A DNA stretch of 63,911 nt, from positions 342 to 64,252 of the forward strand of contig DISR01000061.1 in assembly GCA_002421825.1 (NCBI GenBank), in the 5' to 3' direction. The position numbers and the translations under genes are program-made. The notes under the pieces are model-generated. The model made no database searches. It saw only the letters and a list, made by a program, of their open reading frames with translations, and had not been told where the DNA came from. Source of the DNA: Thiobacillus sp. UBA6205 (GTDB lineage: Bacteria; Pseudomonadota; Gammaproteobacteria; Burkholderiales; Thiobacillaceae). Shown here piece by piece: positions 26,025 to 35,193 of the stretch. The stretch's first letter is position 1. Each line of letters begins with the position of its first letter.

Positions 26025-26987
26025 TTACCCCTTGTAGACCGTATAGAACAGACTGACGAAGCGGTCGAACTCGGCTTCCGGCAAATGATTGATGCCTGCC
26101 GCGCCCTTGCGGCCGCCGCCCGTCTCGAACTGGCTGCAGATTTCATCCGCACCGGCCTTGTTGGCAAGCGGCGCGCGCACGCTGACCACGAACCCGCCCT
26201 CGGGCTTGCGGGTCAGCACGGCATGGGCCTGGCCGGGAGACGACTCCGCCAGCCTGTTGCCAAGCACGCCCGATATCCTGCGCGCCCACTTTTCCGCCGG
26301 CAGCACAACAATTCGCCCGCCCGGCCTGTCCATTTCCGGCCTGGCGCTGCCGGCTTTCTCCAGGTCGGCCGCAAAGCCGTCTTTCAACACTTTGAACGCC
26401 GGCTCGTGCGCGACCACATCGAAGGGATCGCGGTATCGGTGGATGATGCGGTAGAGGTCATCCGGCGCATAGTGCAAGTCCGCCGGGACCTCGCCGTAGC
26501 CGTTGTAGTTCAGGCATTCGCCGAGCTCCTGAAGCCGGGCCAGTTGCCGCTCGTCGAAACCGAGCGGCTCTGCGGCCCTGCGCGCCGCCTGGGCCAGGTT
26601 GTCGCCGAAGGCCGCGGCAACCGCCCACGCAAGGTGCGCGCCACCAAGGTACTCGTTGACCAGGAGGCTGGTGCAGGTTTCCGGGCTGGTGTCGATGTGT
26701 GCCTCGAACTGCGGATGATCCGGAATCTCGCCTGGCTGGTGATGATCGAAATACCTTATGCTGGCGCCTGCCGCGAGGGCGCTATCGACCGCTGCGCGAT
26801 TCTTCGAAAGCGCGATGTCAAGCACGGTAATCCGGTCTCCCGGCTGCACATCCACGCGCTTCACCAGACTGATGTCCCGCTTGGGTCCGGTCACCAGCAT
26901 CGAATCCACGGGGTCTGCAAGGCGCAACTGGTGCAGCGCGCAAATACCATCCGCATCCCCGTTGAAAACATCAATTATTCTGTTCAT
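26025..26987 (-). CDS. DHH/DHHA1-family phosphoesterase
   Basis: A 320-residue soluble protein. DHH-family metal motifs are seen: DVFNGDADGICAL near the start, TVLDIALSKN, and YFDHHQPGE (the DHH signature). A C-terminal DHHA1-like GGGRKGAAG is present. Members cleave short oligonucleotides, cyclic dinucleotides or pyrophosphate; the substrate here is open. ATG 26987 is preferred over an upstream in-frame TTG (26996). It lies 5 bases after aroK, in the place where aroB often follows aroK in related genomes, and is directly followed by the Sat-like/APS kinase gene. Confidence 0.82.
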   Translation of the reverse strand: MNRIIDVFNGDADGICALHQLRLADPVDSMLVTGPKRDISLVKRVDVQPGDRITVLDIALSKNRAAVDSALAAGASIRYFDHHQPGEIPDHPQFEAHIDTSPETCTSLLVNEYLGGAHLAWAVAAAFGDNLAQAARRAAEPLGFDERQLARLQELGECLNYNGYGEVPADLHYAPDDLYRIIHRYRDPFDVVAHEPAFKVLKDGFAADLEKAGSARPEMDRPGGRIVVLPAEKWARRISGVLGNRLAESSPGQAHAVLTRKPEGGFVVSVRAPLANKAGADEICSQFETGGGRKGAAGINHLPEAEFDRFVSLFYTVYKG

Positions 26988-26992
26988 GCCAT

Positions 26993-27580
26993 TCAATCAA
27001 CCGAGTCACTGTTGGAAAAGCGGCCGGCAATGTCATTATCGGTCTCGTCATCCGCCGCCAGCATGATCAGGTCAAGCTTGTCCTTAAGCTGGCGGGCAAA
27101 GCTCGCTATGCTCTGGCGCCCGGTGTCCACCACGAGATCCGCCATTTCGCGATAGAGCGGATCGCGCTGCGCGTAAAGCTCGCGCAACTTGGCAAGCGGA
27201 TCCTCGGTTTGCAGCAGCGGGCGGTTGCGGTCGTGCCGAGTGCGGTCGTGCAGCTGTTCCGGACTTCCGCGCAGGTAAACCACCGTGCCGTGCGCGCGCA
27301 GCATCTCGCGGTTGCGCGCCGACAGGATGGCGCCGCCGCCTGTACCAAGCACGATATTGGAACGGCAGACCAAATCTGCAATCACGCCTTCCTCGCGCTT
27401 GCGGAAACCGGCTTCGCCCTCGATCTCGAAAATGACCGGGATTTTAACGCCGGTTCGGGACTCGATTTCATGATCGGTGTCGATGAAGGACTTGCCCAGC
27501 TGCTTCGCCAGCAGCCTGCCTACCGTGGTCTTGCCGGCGCCCATCAAGCCGACCAGGAAAATATTGTCCTTCTTGCCCAT
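26993..27580 (-). CDS. aroK: Shikimate kinase
   Basis: A 195-residue enzyme that phosphorylates shikimate in aromatic amino-acid synthesis. Motifs: P-loop GLMGAGKTTVGR, DTDHEIE (shikimate and Mg2+ binding), FRKREEGVI, LGTGGGAIL and the lid RNRPLL. The C-terminal 20 residues (ADDETDNDIAGRFSNSDSVD) are an acidic extension. It follows pilQ, the common order, but a hairpin with a T-tract lies between them. Confidence 0.95.
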   Translation of the reverse strand: MGKKDNIFLVGLMGAGKTTVGRLLAKQLGKSFIDTDHEIESRTGVKIPVIFEIEGEAGFRKREEGVIADLVCRSNIVLGTGGGAILSARNREMLRAHGTVVYLRGSPEQLHDRTRHDRNRPLLQTEDPLAKLRELYAQRDPLYREMADLVVDTGRQSIASFARQLKDKLDLIMLAADDETDNDIAGRFSNSDSVD

Positions 27581-27606
27581 GGCGGCATTGTAGCGGTTGT
27601 GCGGCC

Positions 27607-27633
27607 AAAAAAATAACGCCCCCGAGGGGGCGT
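27607..27633 (-). terminator. Terminator-like hairpin between pilQ and aroK
   Basis: Read on the minus strand: stem acgcccc with ggggcgt (27627-27633 and 27616-27622), 4-nt loop, then a seven-T run (A at 27607-27613). It lies 21 bases after the pilQ stop and would end or attenuate the pil transcript ahead of aroK. Confidence 0.8.
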
Positions 27634-27653
27634 CATTCGATGCGGCGGGAAAA

Positions 27654-29882
27654 TCAGCGCAGCGACAGGCGCTCGTCGATGATGCGCGGCGTAATGAAAA
27701 TCATGATCTCGGTCTTGATTTCGCGCCGGTCGCTGTTCTTGAAGAGATTGCCGAGAAACGGCAGGTCCCCGAGGAACGGCACCTTGTTGATGTCGTTGCG
27801 GTTGATGGTTTCGTAAATGCCGCCCAGAACCACGGTTTCGCCATTGTTCACCCGGACCATGGTCTTCACGCGGCGGCGGTCGATGGGCGGCAGCGTGCCG
27901 GTCGACTGGCCGGGCGCATCCTTCTGCACCTCGACGTTGAGGATCACGGAATCGTTGTTCAGGATCTGCGGGTCAACCAGCAGGCAGAGGAAGGCATCGA
28001 CGAACTGCGTGGTATTGGCAGCGTTCGAACCGCCGGAATTCTGCGTGGTGTAAGGGATTTGCTGGCCCTGGAGTATCACCGCAGGCTTCTGGTTGGTCGT
28101 CACCACGCGAGGATTGGAGATTACCTTGCCGCGATTGTCAGCCTCCATCGCCTGCAATTCGAGGCTGAGCAGATTGCCCGTGCCGATGTTGAGCAGCGTC
28201 AGTCCGATCGCAGCCGGGGTCGCACCGCCGACAGTGCTGGCGATCCCCAGATCGACCAGCGGCTGGATGTTGGACATCGCGCCCGGCCCGCTGATCGCCG
28301 CAGTCGCGGAGTCGTTCAGCGAACCGGAGACCCCCACGGCCGTGCTGTGGCTCTGGCCCCTTGCAGCACCGCCAAGGCGAACGCCGAGCTGGCGCGCAAA
28401 GGTGTCGTCGGCGATCACCACCCTGGCCTCGATCATGACCTGACGGGCAGGCACGTCGATTTTTGCCAGCAGATCGCGCACTTCCTGAATCTTCCTGGCC
28501 GTGTCGTTGATGATCAGCATGTTGGTCTTGAGGTCATAGGAAGAGCGTCCACGCTTGGACAGGATTTTCTTTTCCTCCTCCTTGACGCCGGTAGCCGCAA
28601 CAGCAGAACCGGCCGTCACCCCCTCGGAAGCGACCGAGCAGGATGCCTTGCCGCCACTGGCAGTCTGGTTGAGATCGGCGCCGTAAAGCATGGCCTGCGC
28701 CTCGTCGGCCCGTATGTAGTTGAGCGGGATGTACTCGGTTACCAGCGGCTCCAGATCGCTCACCGAAGCGCGCGCTTCCAGTTCTGCCTTTTCCTTGTTC
28801 AGCAGTTCGTCCTTGGGCGCGATCCAGATCACGTTGCCGTTGGTGCGCTTGTCCAGCCCCTTGGTGGTCAATATCAGGTCGAGCGCCTGGTCCCACGGCA
28901 CGTCCTTGAGCCGCAGGGTCAGGTTGCCGCCCACCGTATCGCTGGCGACAATGTTGAGCCCGGTGAAATCCGCGATCACCTGCAGCACGGAGCGCACCTC
29001 GACATTCTGGAAATTCAGCGAGAGTTTCTCGCCTTTGTAGATGGGCTTGCCGTCCGCAGTCTTTCTGTCCTCGTCGACGGCTTGCCTGACCTCGACGATG
29101 AACTGGTTGTCGGCCTGGTATGCCGAGTACTCCCACTCACCCCTGGCATCAATCACCATGCGGGCGTTTTCGCCCAGGGTGTAGCTTTCCACCTGCGAAA
29201 CGGGAGTGGCAAAGTCGGTAACATCCAGGCGGCGCTGCATCGCCTGCGGCAGAGCAGTGTCGATAAAGTCCACCACGACGCCTTTGGTCTGCTGGCGGAT
29301 ATTGATGCCGGTTTGCGCATCGGCCAGGGTGGCCACGATCCTGGCCTCGCCATTCGGGCCGCGGCGGAATTCGACATTCTTGATGGAATGGGGCGCTGCC
29401 GCAGGCGCTGCCTCGGCAAAGCTCGGGGTCACGTTGGTGGTTGCCGCGACCGTACCCGTTTCATTGAAGGCGACGATGAGCGATTTCCCTTCGAGCCTGG
29501 TTTCATACTCGACCGACTTGTTCAGGTTGAACACCAGGCGGGTACGGGTGCCGGCTTGCACCACGTTAACCGAGACCAGCGGCCCCAAATTGGCATCCAC
29601 GGTGTTCTTGCCGATGGCATTGCCGGTGTCGGGCAGGTCCATCGCGATGCGCGGCGGCGTGCCGACGGTGAAGCCCGCAGGCGTGCCGGCCAGCGGCTCC
29701 TTCAGATGCACACGGACCATCACCCGGTTGCCGGAGAGGATGGCCGGTTCGACACCGATCACCGCATTGGAGGTGGGCGGGTTGGCCGCCTGGGCCGTTG
29801 CGCCAAGGAGGAGAAACAGGCACGCGCATGCCCAGGCCAAGAACCCGGATGCGTAGTTGGGATTATGGATGGCGTTTTTCAT
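27654..29882 (-). CDS. pilQ: Type IV pilus secretin PilQ
   Basis: A 742-residue outer-membrane secretin forming the gate for the pilus fibre. Signal peptide (about 12-33), two AMIN-type beta domains (about 40-260), a secretin/TonB N-terminal short domain (LNFQNVEVRSVLQVIADFTG, about 300-365), an N1 domain, and the C-terminal secretin domain (VIADDTFARQLGVRLGG to FITPRIIDERLSL). Family hallmarks such as VPFLGDLPFLGNLF and ETVVLGGIYE are intact. It is the last of pilM-N-O-P-Q and starts seven bases after pilP. Confidence 0.96.
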   Translation of the reverse strand: MKNAIHNPNYASGFLAWACACLFLLLGATAQAANPPTSNAVIGVEPAILSGNRVMVRVHLKEPLAGTPAGFTVGTPPRIAMDLPDTGNAIGKNTVDANLGPLVSVNVVQAGTRTRLVFNLNKSVEYETRLEGKSLIVAFNETGTVAATTNVTPSFAEAAPAAAPHSIKNVEFRRGPNGEARIVATLADAQTGINIRQQTKGVVVDFIDTALPQAMQRRLDVTDFATPVSQVESYTLGENARMVIDARGEWEYSAYQADNQFIVEVRQAVDEDRKTADGKPIYKGEKLSLNFQNVEVRSVLQVIADFTGLNIVASDTVGGNLTLRLKDVPWDQALDLILTTKGLDKRTNGNVIWIAPKDELLNKEKAELEARASVSDLEPLVTEYIPLNYIRADEAQAMLYGADLNQTASGGKASCSVASEGVTAGSAVAATGVKEEEKKILSKRGRSSYDLKTNMLIINDTARKIQEVRDLLAKIDVPARQVMIEARVVIADDTFARQLGVRLGGAARGQSHSTAVGVSGSLNDSATAAISGPGAMSNIQPLVDLGIASTVGGATPAAIGLTLLNIGTGNLLSLELQAMEADNRGKVISNPRVVTTNQKPAVILQGQQIPYTTQNSGGSNAANTTQFVDAFLCLLVDPQILNNDSVILNVEVQKDAPGQSTGTLPPIDRRRVKTMVRVNNGETVVLGGIYETINRNDINKVPFLGDLPFLGNLFKNSDRREIKTEIMIFITPRIIDERLSLR

Positions 29883-29889
29883 GTCGGCC

Positions 29890-30399
29890 TCATTCCTGCA
29901 AAGTCATAGTGCTTGTCCGCTCGGCCCAGTCGCCTGCGCTGTCCTGAACGATCTCTTTCAAAACGATTTCGTTGTCCGTGATCCGGGTGATCAAGCCGAA
30001 ATTCTGGCCCATGTAATTCCCGGGCCGAACGTGGTAAATGGTCTTGTCCGGCGTGGCGATCACGGCATGCGAGCCGTTCTTCCTGCCGATCATGCCGACC
30101 ATTTTCAGCGTTTCCAGCGAATAGGCCTCAAGGGGCTCCCTGGGCCTCGTCAGGTCGGGCTGAAGCCCGCCGCCGCCGCCGGCCGCCGTCAGCTTGCGCG
30201 GCTTGAACGGATCGGGAAGGTCGAAGGCATCGTAGCCGAAGGGCTCATAAGCCCTGATCTGCGGCAGGGGCTCGATCTTGCCCTGCATATCCTTGCCGGC
30301 CTCATCCATGAACTGCCTGAGGTCCTCCATGTCCCCTCCGCCGCAGCCCGTCAGCGCGCTTGCAAAAAAAATCATCGTCAGAAGGCGGCTGGCTTTCAT
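29890..30399 (-). CDS. pilP: Type IV pilus assembly lipoprotein PilP
   Basis: A 169-residue inner-membrane lipoprotein linking the PilMNO platform to PilQ. The signal peptide ends in a lipobox (LTGC). The C-terminal beta domain shows the PilP pattern (LETLKMVGMIGRKNGSHAVI, HVRPGNYMGQNFGLITRI). A Gly-rich linker (AAGGGGGLQ) lies between. The ATG shares one base with the pilO stop; an in-frame GTG one codon earlier is possible. Confidence 0.95.
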   Translation of the reverse strand: MKASRLLTMIFFASALTGCGGGDMEDLRQFMDEAGKDMQGKIEPLPQIRAYEPFGYDAFDLPDPFKPRKLTAAGGGGGLQPDLTRPREPLEAYSLETLKMVGMIGRKNGSHAVIATPDKTIYHVRPGNYMGQNFGLITRITDNEIVLKEIVQDSAGDWAERTSTMTLQE

Positions 30400-31022
30400 C
30401 ACTTGTTGCCTCCGTTCTTTTGCGGCTTGCTCGCGGCGATCTCTTCCTCGTCGAGATAGCGGTAGGTCTTGGCAACCGCGTCCATCACCAGGTCGCCGCC
30501 TCTTGCTGCCGGCACGAGGCTGATATTGTGGATGGTGACGATGCGCGAGAGCTCGGCAACATCGCTGGTGAAGGCCGCAATATCGTGATAGCTGCCGGTC
30601 ACTTTGATGCTGATGGGCATTTCCGCATAGAACTCCTTTTTCGACTCCGCACCCGGCCTGAACAGCTCGAACTGAAGCCCTCGGCCAAGCCCTGCCTGGT
30701 TGACATCCGTAATCAGGGCGTCCATTTCCTGTTTGTTGGGCAGTTGCTTCAGCAACGCACCGAACGACTGCTTGATGTCCGCCAGTTGCTTTTCATAGGC
30801 ATCGAGATTGATGGCTTGGCCTTTTTTCGTGACGTAGACCGACTTGAGTTCGTCTTCTCTTGCCTTGCTTTCTTCGAGCGATTCGAGGGCAGGCGACCAC
30901 AAGAACCACCAGCCCGCCGCCACCACCAGCGCAAACAAGACCCCCAGCAGCCCGAGCTTGGCGCCCAGGGGCCAATCGGCCACGGTCTTGATGTCGAGCT
31001 TGTTCAGGTCTTCAAGATTCAT
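30399..31022 (-). CDS. pilO: Type IV pilus inner-membrane protein PilO
   Basis: A 207-residue bitopic protein. A short cytoplasmic segment, one helix (about 23-45, LGLLGVLFALVVAAGWWFLW), a coiled coil, and a periplasmic ferredoxin-like domain (ISIKVTGSYHDIAAFTSDVA, RIVTIHNISLVP) match the family. With PilN it forms the alignment complex. The start (MNLEDLNKLDI) lies inside pilN, an 11-base overlap; the longer open frame upstream is only the overlap with pilN. Confidence 0.95.
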   Translation of the reverse strand: MNLEDLNKLDIKTVADWPLGAKLGLLGVLFALVVAAGWWFLWSPALESLEESKAREDELKSVYVTKKGQAINLDAYEKQLADIKQSFGALLKQLPNKQEMDALITDVNQAGLGRGLQFELFRPGAESKKEFYAEMPISIKVTGSYHDIAAFTSDVAELSRIVTIHNISLVPAARGGDLVMDAVAKTYRYLDEEEIAASKPQKNGGNK

Positions 31023-31596
31023 GGCGGGCCTCTTGATTTTCGCTTTCTGCCTGCTGCTTGCTTTGCCTGACCTTGAGGTTGAATTCGTTGGCGCGCAGAT
31101 TGTTGACCGTTGCTGCCTTGATTTCGACCAGGGACGGCTGCTCGAACCAGGGAGAGTCCTCCAGGTTCCGCATGAGCGTGGACACGCGCGCACTGGACTG
31201 GGTGTACCCCTGCAGTTCAATCTGGTCGCCCGACTGCTTGACCGACTTGACGTAAAGCCCCTCTGGCAGGATGCGAATGATTTCGTCGAACAGGTGCACG
31301 ACCTCGGTGCGGTTTGACTGCAGGGTTTCAACGACCTGCTTGCGTTCCAGCAAGGCCTGGGTCTCCTCCTTGATCTTCCGGATTTTCTTGATCTGGATGT
31401 CCAGCTTGGCAATTTCCTGCTGCAGGAACGCATTGCGCTCTTCCTGGACATCCAGCCGGTTCGAAATCGCCGCCTGGCCCAGCCCTATCACGCCGACCGC
31501 AAGAACCAGCACCGAGACGAGCAGGACGCCAAACTGGCGGCGGCGCGCGGCGCGCTTGATTTCGCGGTGGGGCAGTAGATTGATGCGTATCGTCAT
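31012..31596 (-). CDS. pilN: Type IV pilus inner-membrane protein PilN
   Basis: A 194-residue bitopic partner of PilO and PilM. The conserved N-terminal tail INLLPHRE, which binds PilM, is at residues 5-12; the membrane helix spans about 23-45, a coiled coil about 48-90, and a periplasmic domain (EIIRILPEGLYVKSVKQSGD) follows. It overlaps pilM by four bases. Confidence 0.96.
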   Translation of the reverse strand: MTIRINLLPHREIKRAARRRQFGVLLVSVLVLAVGVIGLGQAAISNRLDVQEERNAFLQQEIAKLDIQIKKIRKIKEETQALLERKQVVETLQSNRTEVVHLFDEIIRILPEGLYVKSVKQSGDQIELQGYTQSSARVSTLMRNLEDSPWFEQPSLVEIKAATVNNLRANEFNLKVRQSKQQAESENQEARHES

Positions 31597-32681
31597 TGCT
31601 GGTCAAACCTCCGCATGGCCAGTCCGCAGGCAACAAACAGGGCCGGCGCATCGCTTGCCAATTGCTGCGGACGGATTTTCCCGCCCACCGACATGTTCGA
31701 AAACGGATTGGCCACGATGGTCGGAATGCCGATGCGCGCACTCACCGCCTCATCGATGCCGGGAATGATGGCCCCGCCGCCGGCCAGCAGCACATGGTCG
31801 ACCTTGTGATACTGGGTGGAGGAAGTAAAGAGCTGCAGGGCGCGGCCGATCTCCATGGCCAGCGTCTCGCTGTACGGGCGAAGCACTTCGACTTCGTAGG
31901 TTTCGGGCAGGGTGCCTTTGCGCTTGGCTGTTTCCGCCTCTTCGGTGGTCATGCCATAGCGCCGAGAGATTTCGTAATTGAGCTGCCCGCCGCCGAAACC
32001 GTGTTCGCGCAGATATACCGGCTCGTTGTCGGACAGCGCATTGATATGCATGCTGTTGGCTCCGATATCGAATATCACGACTGTCTGCCCGGCGCCATTG
32101 CCAGGCAGCAGGCTCGCCATGCGCTCGTAGGCAGTCAGCGTGGCATAGGACTCCACGTCCATCACCAGCGCCTTGAGCCCGGCGGCTTCGGCCAGGGCAA
32201 CGCGATCCTCGACTTTTTCCTTGCGCGCCGCCGCAAGCAGCACCTCCACGTCATTAGGACTGCCGAGCGACGGGCCCAAAACCTGAAAATCCAGATTGAC
32301 CTCGTCGAGCGGGAACGGTATCACCTGGTTGGCCTCGCTCTCGACCTGGCTCTCAAGTTCAAGGCCACCGAGATCGGCCGGCAACAGTATCTTTTTGGTA
32401 ATCACCGCAGACGAAGGCAGGGACATCACCACGTTCTTCACGCGGGTGCCCATCTGCTTCCAGGCTTCATTCAGGGCTTCGACAACCTGATCCGAATTGA
32501 CGATATCGCCCTCTTTCATGGCATCCTTGGGCAGCGGCTCGACGACATAATGCTCGACGCGATATTGCCCCTTGCCCGCTTCGGAAATCTCCACGAATTT
32601 GACCGAGGTCGTACCAATATCCAGGCCCAGCATGGGGGGGGATTTGGCAGCAAAGACATCCAGGTTGAATTCCAGCTTCAA
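31593..32681 (-). CDS. pilM: Type IV pilus cytoplasmic protein PilM
   Basis: A 362-residue actin-like ATP-binding protein that docks to the PilN tail. Actin-fold motifs: LGLDIGTTSVKFVEI near residue 18, VVIFDIGANSMHINAL and LLAGGGAIIPGI. It is the first gene of the pil operon. The start appears to be TTG at 32681 with aaaggg upstream; no ATG occurs before residue 17, which lies inside the conserved fold. The AT-rich 184-base gap to the divergent penicillin-binding protein gene must hold both promoters. Confidence 0.94.
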   Translation of the reverse strand: MKLEFNLDVFAAKSPPMLGLDIGTTSVKFVEISEAGKGQYRVEHYVVEPLPKDAMKEGDIVNSDQVVEALNEAWKQMGTRVKNVVMSLPSSAVITKKILLPADLGGLELESQVESEANQVIPFPLDEVNLDFQVLGPSLGSPNDVEVLLAAARKEKVEDRVALAEAAGLKALVMDVESYATLTAYERMASLLPGNGAGQTVVIFDIGANSMHINALSDNEPVYLREHGFGGGQLNYEISRRYGMTTEEAETAKRKGTLPETYEVEVLRPYSETLAMEIGRALQLFTSSTQYHKVDHVLLAGGGAIIPGIDEAVSARIGIPTIVANPFSNMSVGGKIRPQQLASDAPALFVACGLAMRRFDQQ

Positions 32682-32832
32682 GAAATTTCCCTTTATTTAT
32701 ATTGGGTTACCAAATTTTATTGATACTTGTGTTTAAATGCTAACAGCAAATCTCATTGGGCAACCATGTTTCGCTTTTTGCGCATGAACCCCTCGCAAGC
32801 GCTTGTGCCCTAAATGCAACACCGTTAACGCA

Positions 32833-32838
32833 TATAAT
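32833..32838 (+). promoter_or_regulatory. Candidate -10 box for the penicillin-binding protein gene
   Basis: A perfect TATAAT stands 28 bases before the chosen ATG. No good -35 hexamer lies at 16-18 bases upstream, so this is a partial call. Confidence 0.4.
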
Positions 32839-32865
32839 CTTGCAAACTTTAGAGACTGGTTGAAT

Positions 32866-35193
32866 ATGTTCTCGCAACGATGGCACTACGCCTTGGCTTT
32901 TGTAGTGGGACTGGGTGTAGTGAGCGCTGCATTGGCAGGCCTGGCTGCCGCCCTGATCTACCCGAACCTGCCCTCGCTCGACAGCCTTATTGATTACCGG
33001 CCCAAGATCCCGCTGCGCATCTATTCGGGCGACGGCGCGCTGCTCGCCGAATTCGGCGAGGAACGACGCGCCTTCATGCCGATCGAACAAGTGCCGAAAC
33101 TCATGCAGCAGGCCATTATCGCCGCCGAGGACGAGCGCTTCTACGAACATGGCGGCGTCGATACGCTGGGCGTACTGCGCGCCGCCGGCGCCAACATCCT
33201 CTCCGGCGGCGCCTCGCAGGGCGCCAGCACCATCACCATGCAGGTCGCGCGCAACTTCTTCCTGACGCGCGAACGCACGCTCACGAGAAAATTTTCCGAG
33301 GCCCTGCTCGCGATCAAGATCGAACACAACCTCCCCAAGGACAAGATTCTGGAGCTCTACATCAACCAGATCTACCTTGGGCAGCGCGCCTATGGATTCG
33401 AGGCGGCGGCGCGCACCTACTTCGGCAAAAGCCTGAGCGGGCTAAGCATTGCCGAAATCGCCATGCTGGCAGGCCTGCCCAAGGGGCCTTCGCTCTACAA
33501 CCCGGTGGTCAACCCCATGCGCGCAACGGCGCGCCAGCGCTACGTACTCGCGCGCATGCGGAAACTCGATTTCATCGACGAGCAGGCCTATCAGAAGGCG
33601 CTCAAGGAAAAACTCGTCGTGCGGCGTGAACGCCGCGTGGTCGACGTCCCGGCCGACTACGCGGCAGAAATGGTGAGATTGGCCCTGGTTCAGCAATACG
33701 GCGAGGACAAGCTCTACAACTCCGGCTTCAAAGCAATCACCACCATCCGCCGCAGCCACCAGCAAGCCGCCAACCAGGCTTTGTGGCGAGGTGTCATGGA
33801 TTATGACGAGCGCCACGGCTACCGCGGCCCGGAAAAAAACCTGCGCCTGCCCGCGCCGGGCGAAGCCCGCGATGAATTCATCCGCGATGCCCTGCGCGGC
33901 ATCGAACCGGTCAACGGCCTCGTTCCCGCCGTCGTGATTGCCGCCAACTCCAAGCTTGTCAGCGCGATATTGCCGGATGGCAAAAAAGCCGAAGTGAGCG
34001 GATCCTCCCTGAAGCTGGCGGCCGCCTGGCTGAATCCGAAGGCGAGTTCCGGCAAGCGCATTTATCCGGGCGCGCTCATCCGCCTGCGCCAGAACAGCGA
34101 TGGCAGCTGGAAAATCAGCCAGCTTCCGCAAATCGAAGCCGCGCTGGTCGCGGTCGATCCGAATTCGGGCGCCATCACCGCACTGGTCGGCGGTTTCGAC
34201 TTCAGCCGCAACAAGTTCAACCATGTCACCCAGGCGTGGCGGCAACCCGGCTCCAGCTTCAAGCCCTTCATTTACTCCGCGGCACTGGAGAAAGGCTACA
34301 CCCCGGCCAGCATCATCGACGACGCGCCGCTGACGCTCACGGCCGAAGAGGCCGGCGGCACGCCGTGGGAACCGCAAAACTACGACGGCACCTTCTCCGG
34401 CCCGGTGCGCATGCGCACCGCATTGACCAAATCGCTCAACCTGGTGTCCATCCGCATCCTGGAAGGCATCGGCCCGGAATATGCGCGCGATTATGTGAAA
34501 CGTTTCGGCTTCGACCCGTCACGCCACCCGCCCTACCTGACCATGGCGCTTGGCGCGGGCTCGGTCACGCCGCTGCAACTGGCGGGAGCCTATTCGGTTT
34601 TCGCCAACACCGGCTACCGCGTCACGCCCTACCTGATCGACAAGGTCTACGACGGTTCGGGCAAGCTGTCGATGGAAAGCCGGCCGCAAACCGTGGAAAC
34701 CGGCGCGCCGCGCGTGCTGGATCCGCGCAACGCCTTCCTCATGACCAGCATGATGCAGGACGTGGCCAGACGCGGCACCGCCGCGCGCGTCAGCCAGCTG
34801 GGCAGGTCCGACCTCGCCGGCAAGACCGGCACCACCAACGATCAACGAGACGGCTGGTTCGCCGGCTTCAGCCCCGACCTTGTCGCGATATCCTGGATCG
34901 GGTTCGATCAGCCCAAGTCGCTGGGGCCGGGGGAAACCGGCGCGGCCTCCGCCCTGCCCATCTGGATCGACTTCATGCGAAGCGTCCTCGCAAAGACGCC
35001 CAGCAAGCCTTATGCCGTGCCGGAAGGCGTCATCACCGCCACCATTGATCCCGAGAGCGGCGAGCTGTTGCCGGAAGGATCCGCCGGCATCACCGAATAT
35101 TTCTACGAGGAAAACCTGCCTCAGACCCATAACCCGTTCCTCGACATGTTCCAGATTTTCCACAAGGCCGAACCGATCAATGAAACCCAATGA
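32866..35193 (+). CDS. mrcA: Penicillin-binding protein 1A (bifunctional class A)
   Basis: A 775-residue inner-membrane enzyme that polymerises and cross-links peptidoglycan. A single N-terminal helix (about 8-32) anchors it. The glycosyltransferase domain has AAEDERFYEHGGVD with the catalytic Glu, GASTITMQVARNFFL and KILELYINQIYLGQ. An OB-like insert follows, then the transpeptidase domain with the active Ser in PGSSFKP (about residue 463), SLN in the second motif (TKSLNLVS) and KTGTT. The N-terminal part of the open frame upstream of ATG 32866 was not used. It is divergent from pilM, a frequent arrangement in Betaproteobacteria. Confidence 0.95.
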   Translation: MFSQRWHYALAFVVGLGVVSAALAGLAAALIYPNLPSLDSLIDYRPKIPLRIYSGDGALLAEFGEERRAFMPIEQVPKLMQQAIIAAEDERFYEHGGVDTLGVLRAAGANILSGGASQGASTITMQVARNFFLTRERTLTRKFSEALLAIKIEHNLPKDKILELYINQIYLGQRAYGFEAAARTYFGKSLSGLSIAEIAMLAGLPKGPSLYNPVVNPMRATARQRYVLARMRKLDFIDEQAYQKALKEKLVVRRERRVVDVPADYAAEMVRLALVQQYGEDKLYNSGFKAITTIRRSHQQAANQALWRGVMDYDERHGYRGPEKNLRLPAPGEARDEFIRDALRGIEPVNGLVPAVVIAANSKLVSAILPDGKKAEVSGSSLKLAAAWLNPKASSGKRIYPGALIRLRQNSDGSWKISQLPQIEAALVAVDPNSGAITALVGGFDFSRNKFNHVTQAWRQPGSSFKPFIYSAALEKGYTPASIIDDAPLTLTAEEAGGTPWEPQNYDGTFSGPVRMRTALTKSLNLVSIRILEGIGPEYARDYVKRFGFDPSRHPPYLTMALGAGSVTPLQLAGAYSVFANTGYRVTPYLIDKVYDGSGKLSMESRPQTVETGAPRVLDPRNAFLMTSMMQDVARRGTAARVSQLGRSDLAGKTGTTNDQRDGWFAGFSPDLVAISWIGFDQPKSLGPGETGAASALPIWIDFMRSVLAKTPSKPYAVPEGVITATIDPESGELLPEGSAGITEYFYEENLPQTHNPFLDMFQIFHKAEPINETQ

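Noticed and set aside
27597..29909. Long plus-strand open frame opposite pilQ
   Set aside because: pilQ is certain from its secretin motifs; the opposite frame has no ribosome site or recognisable domain.
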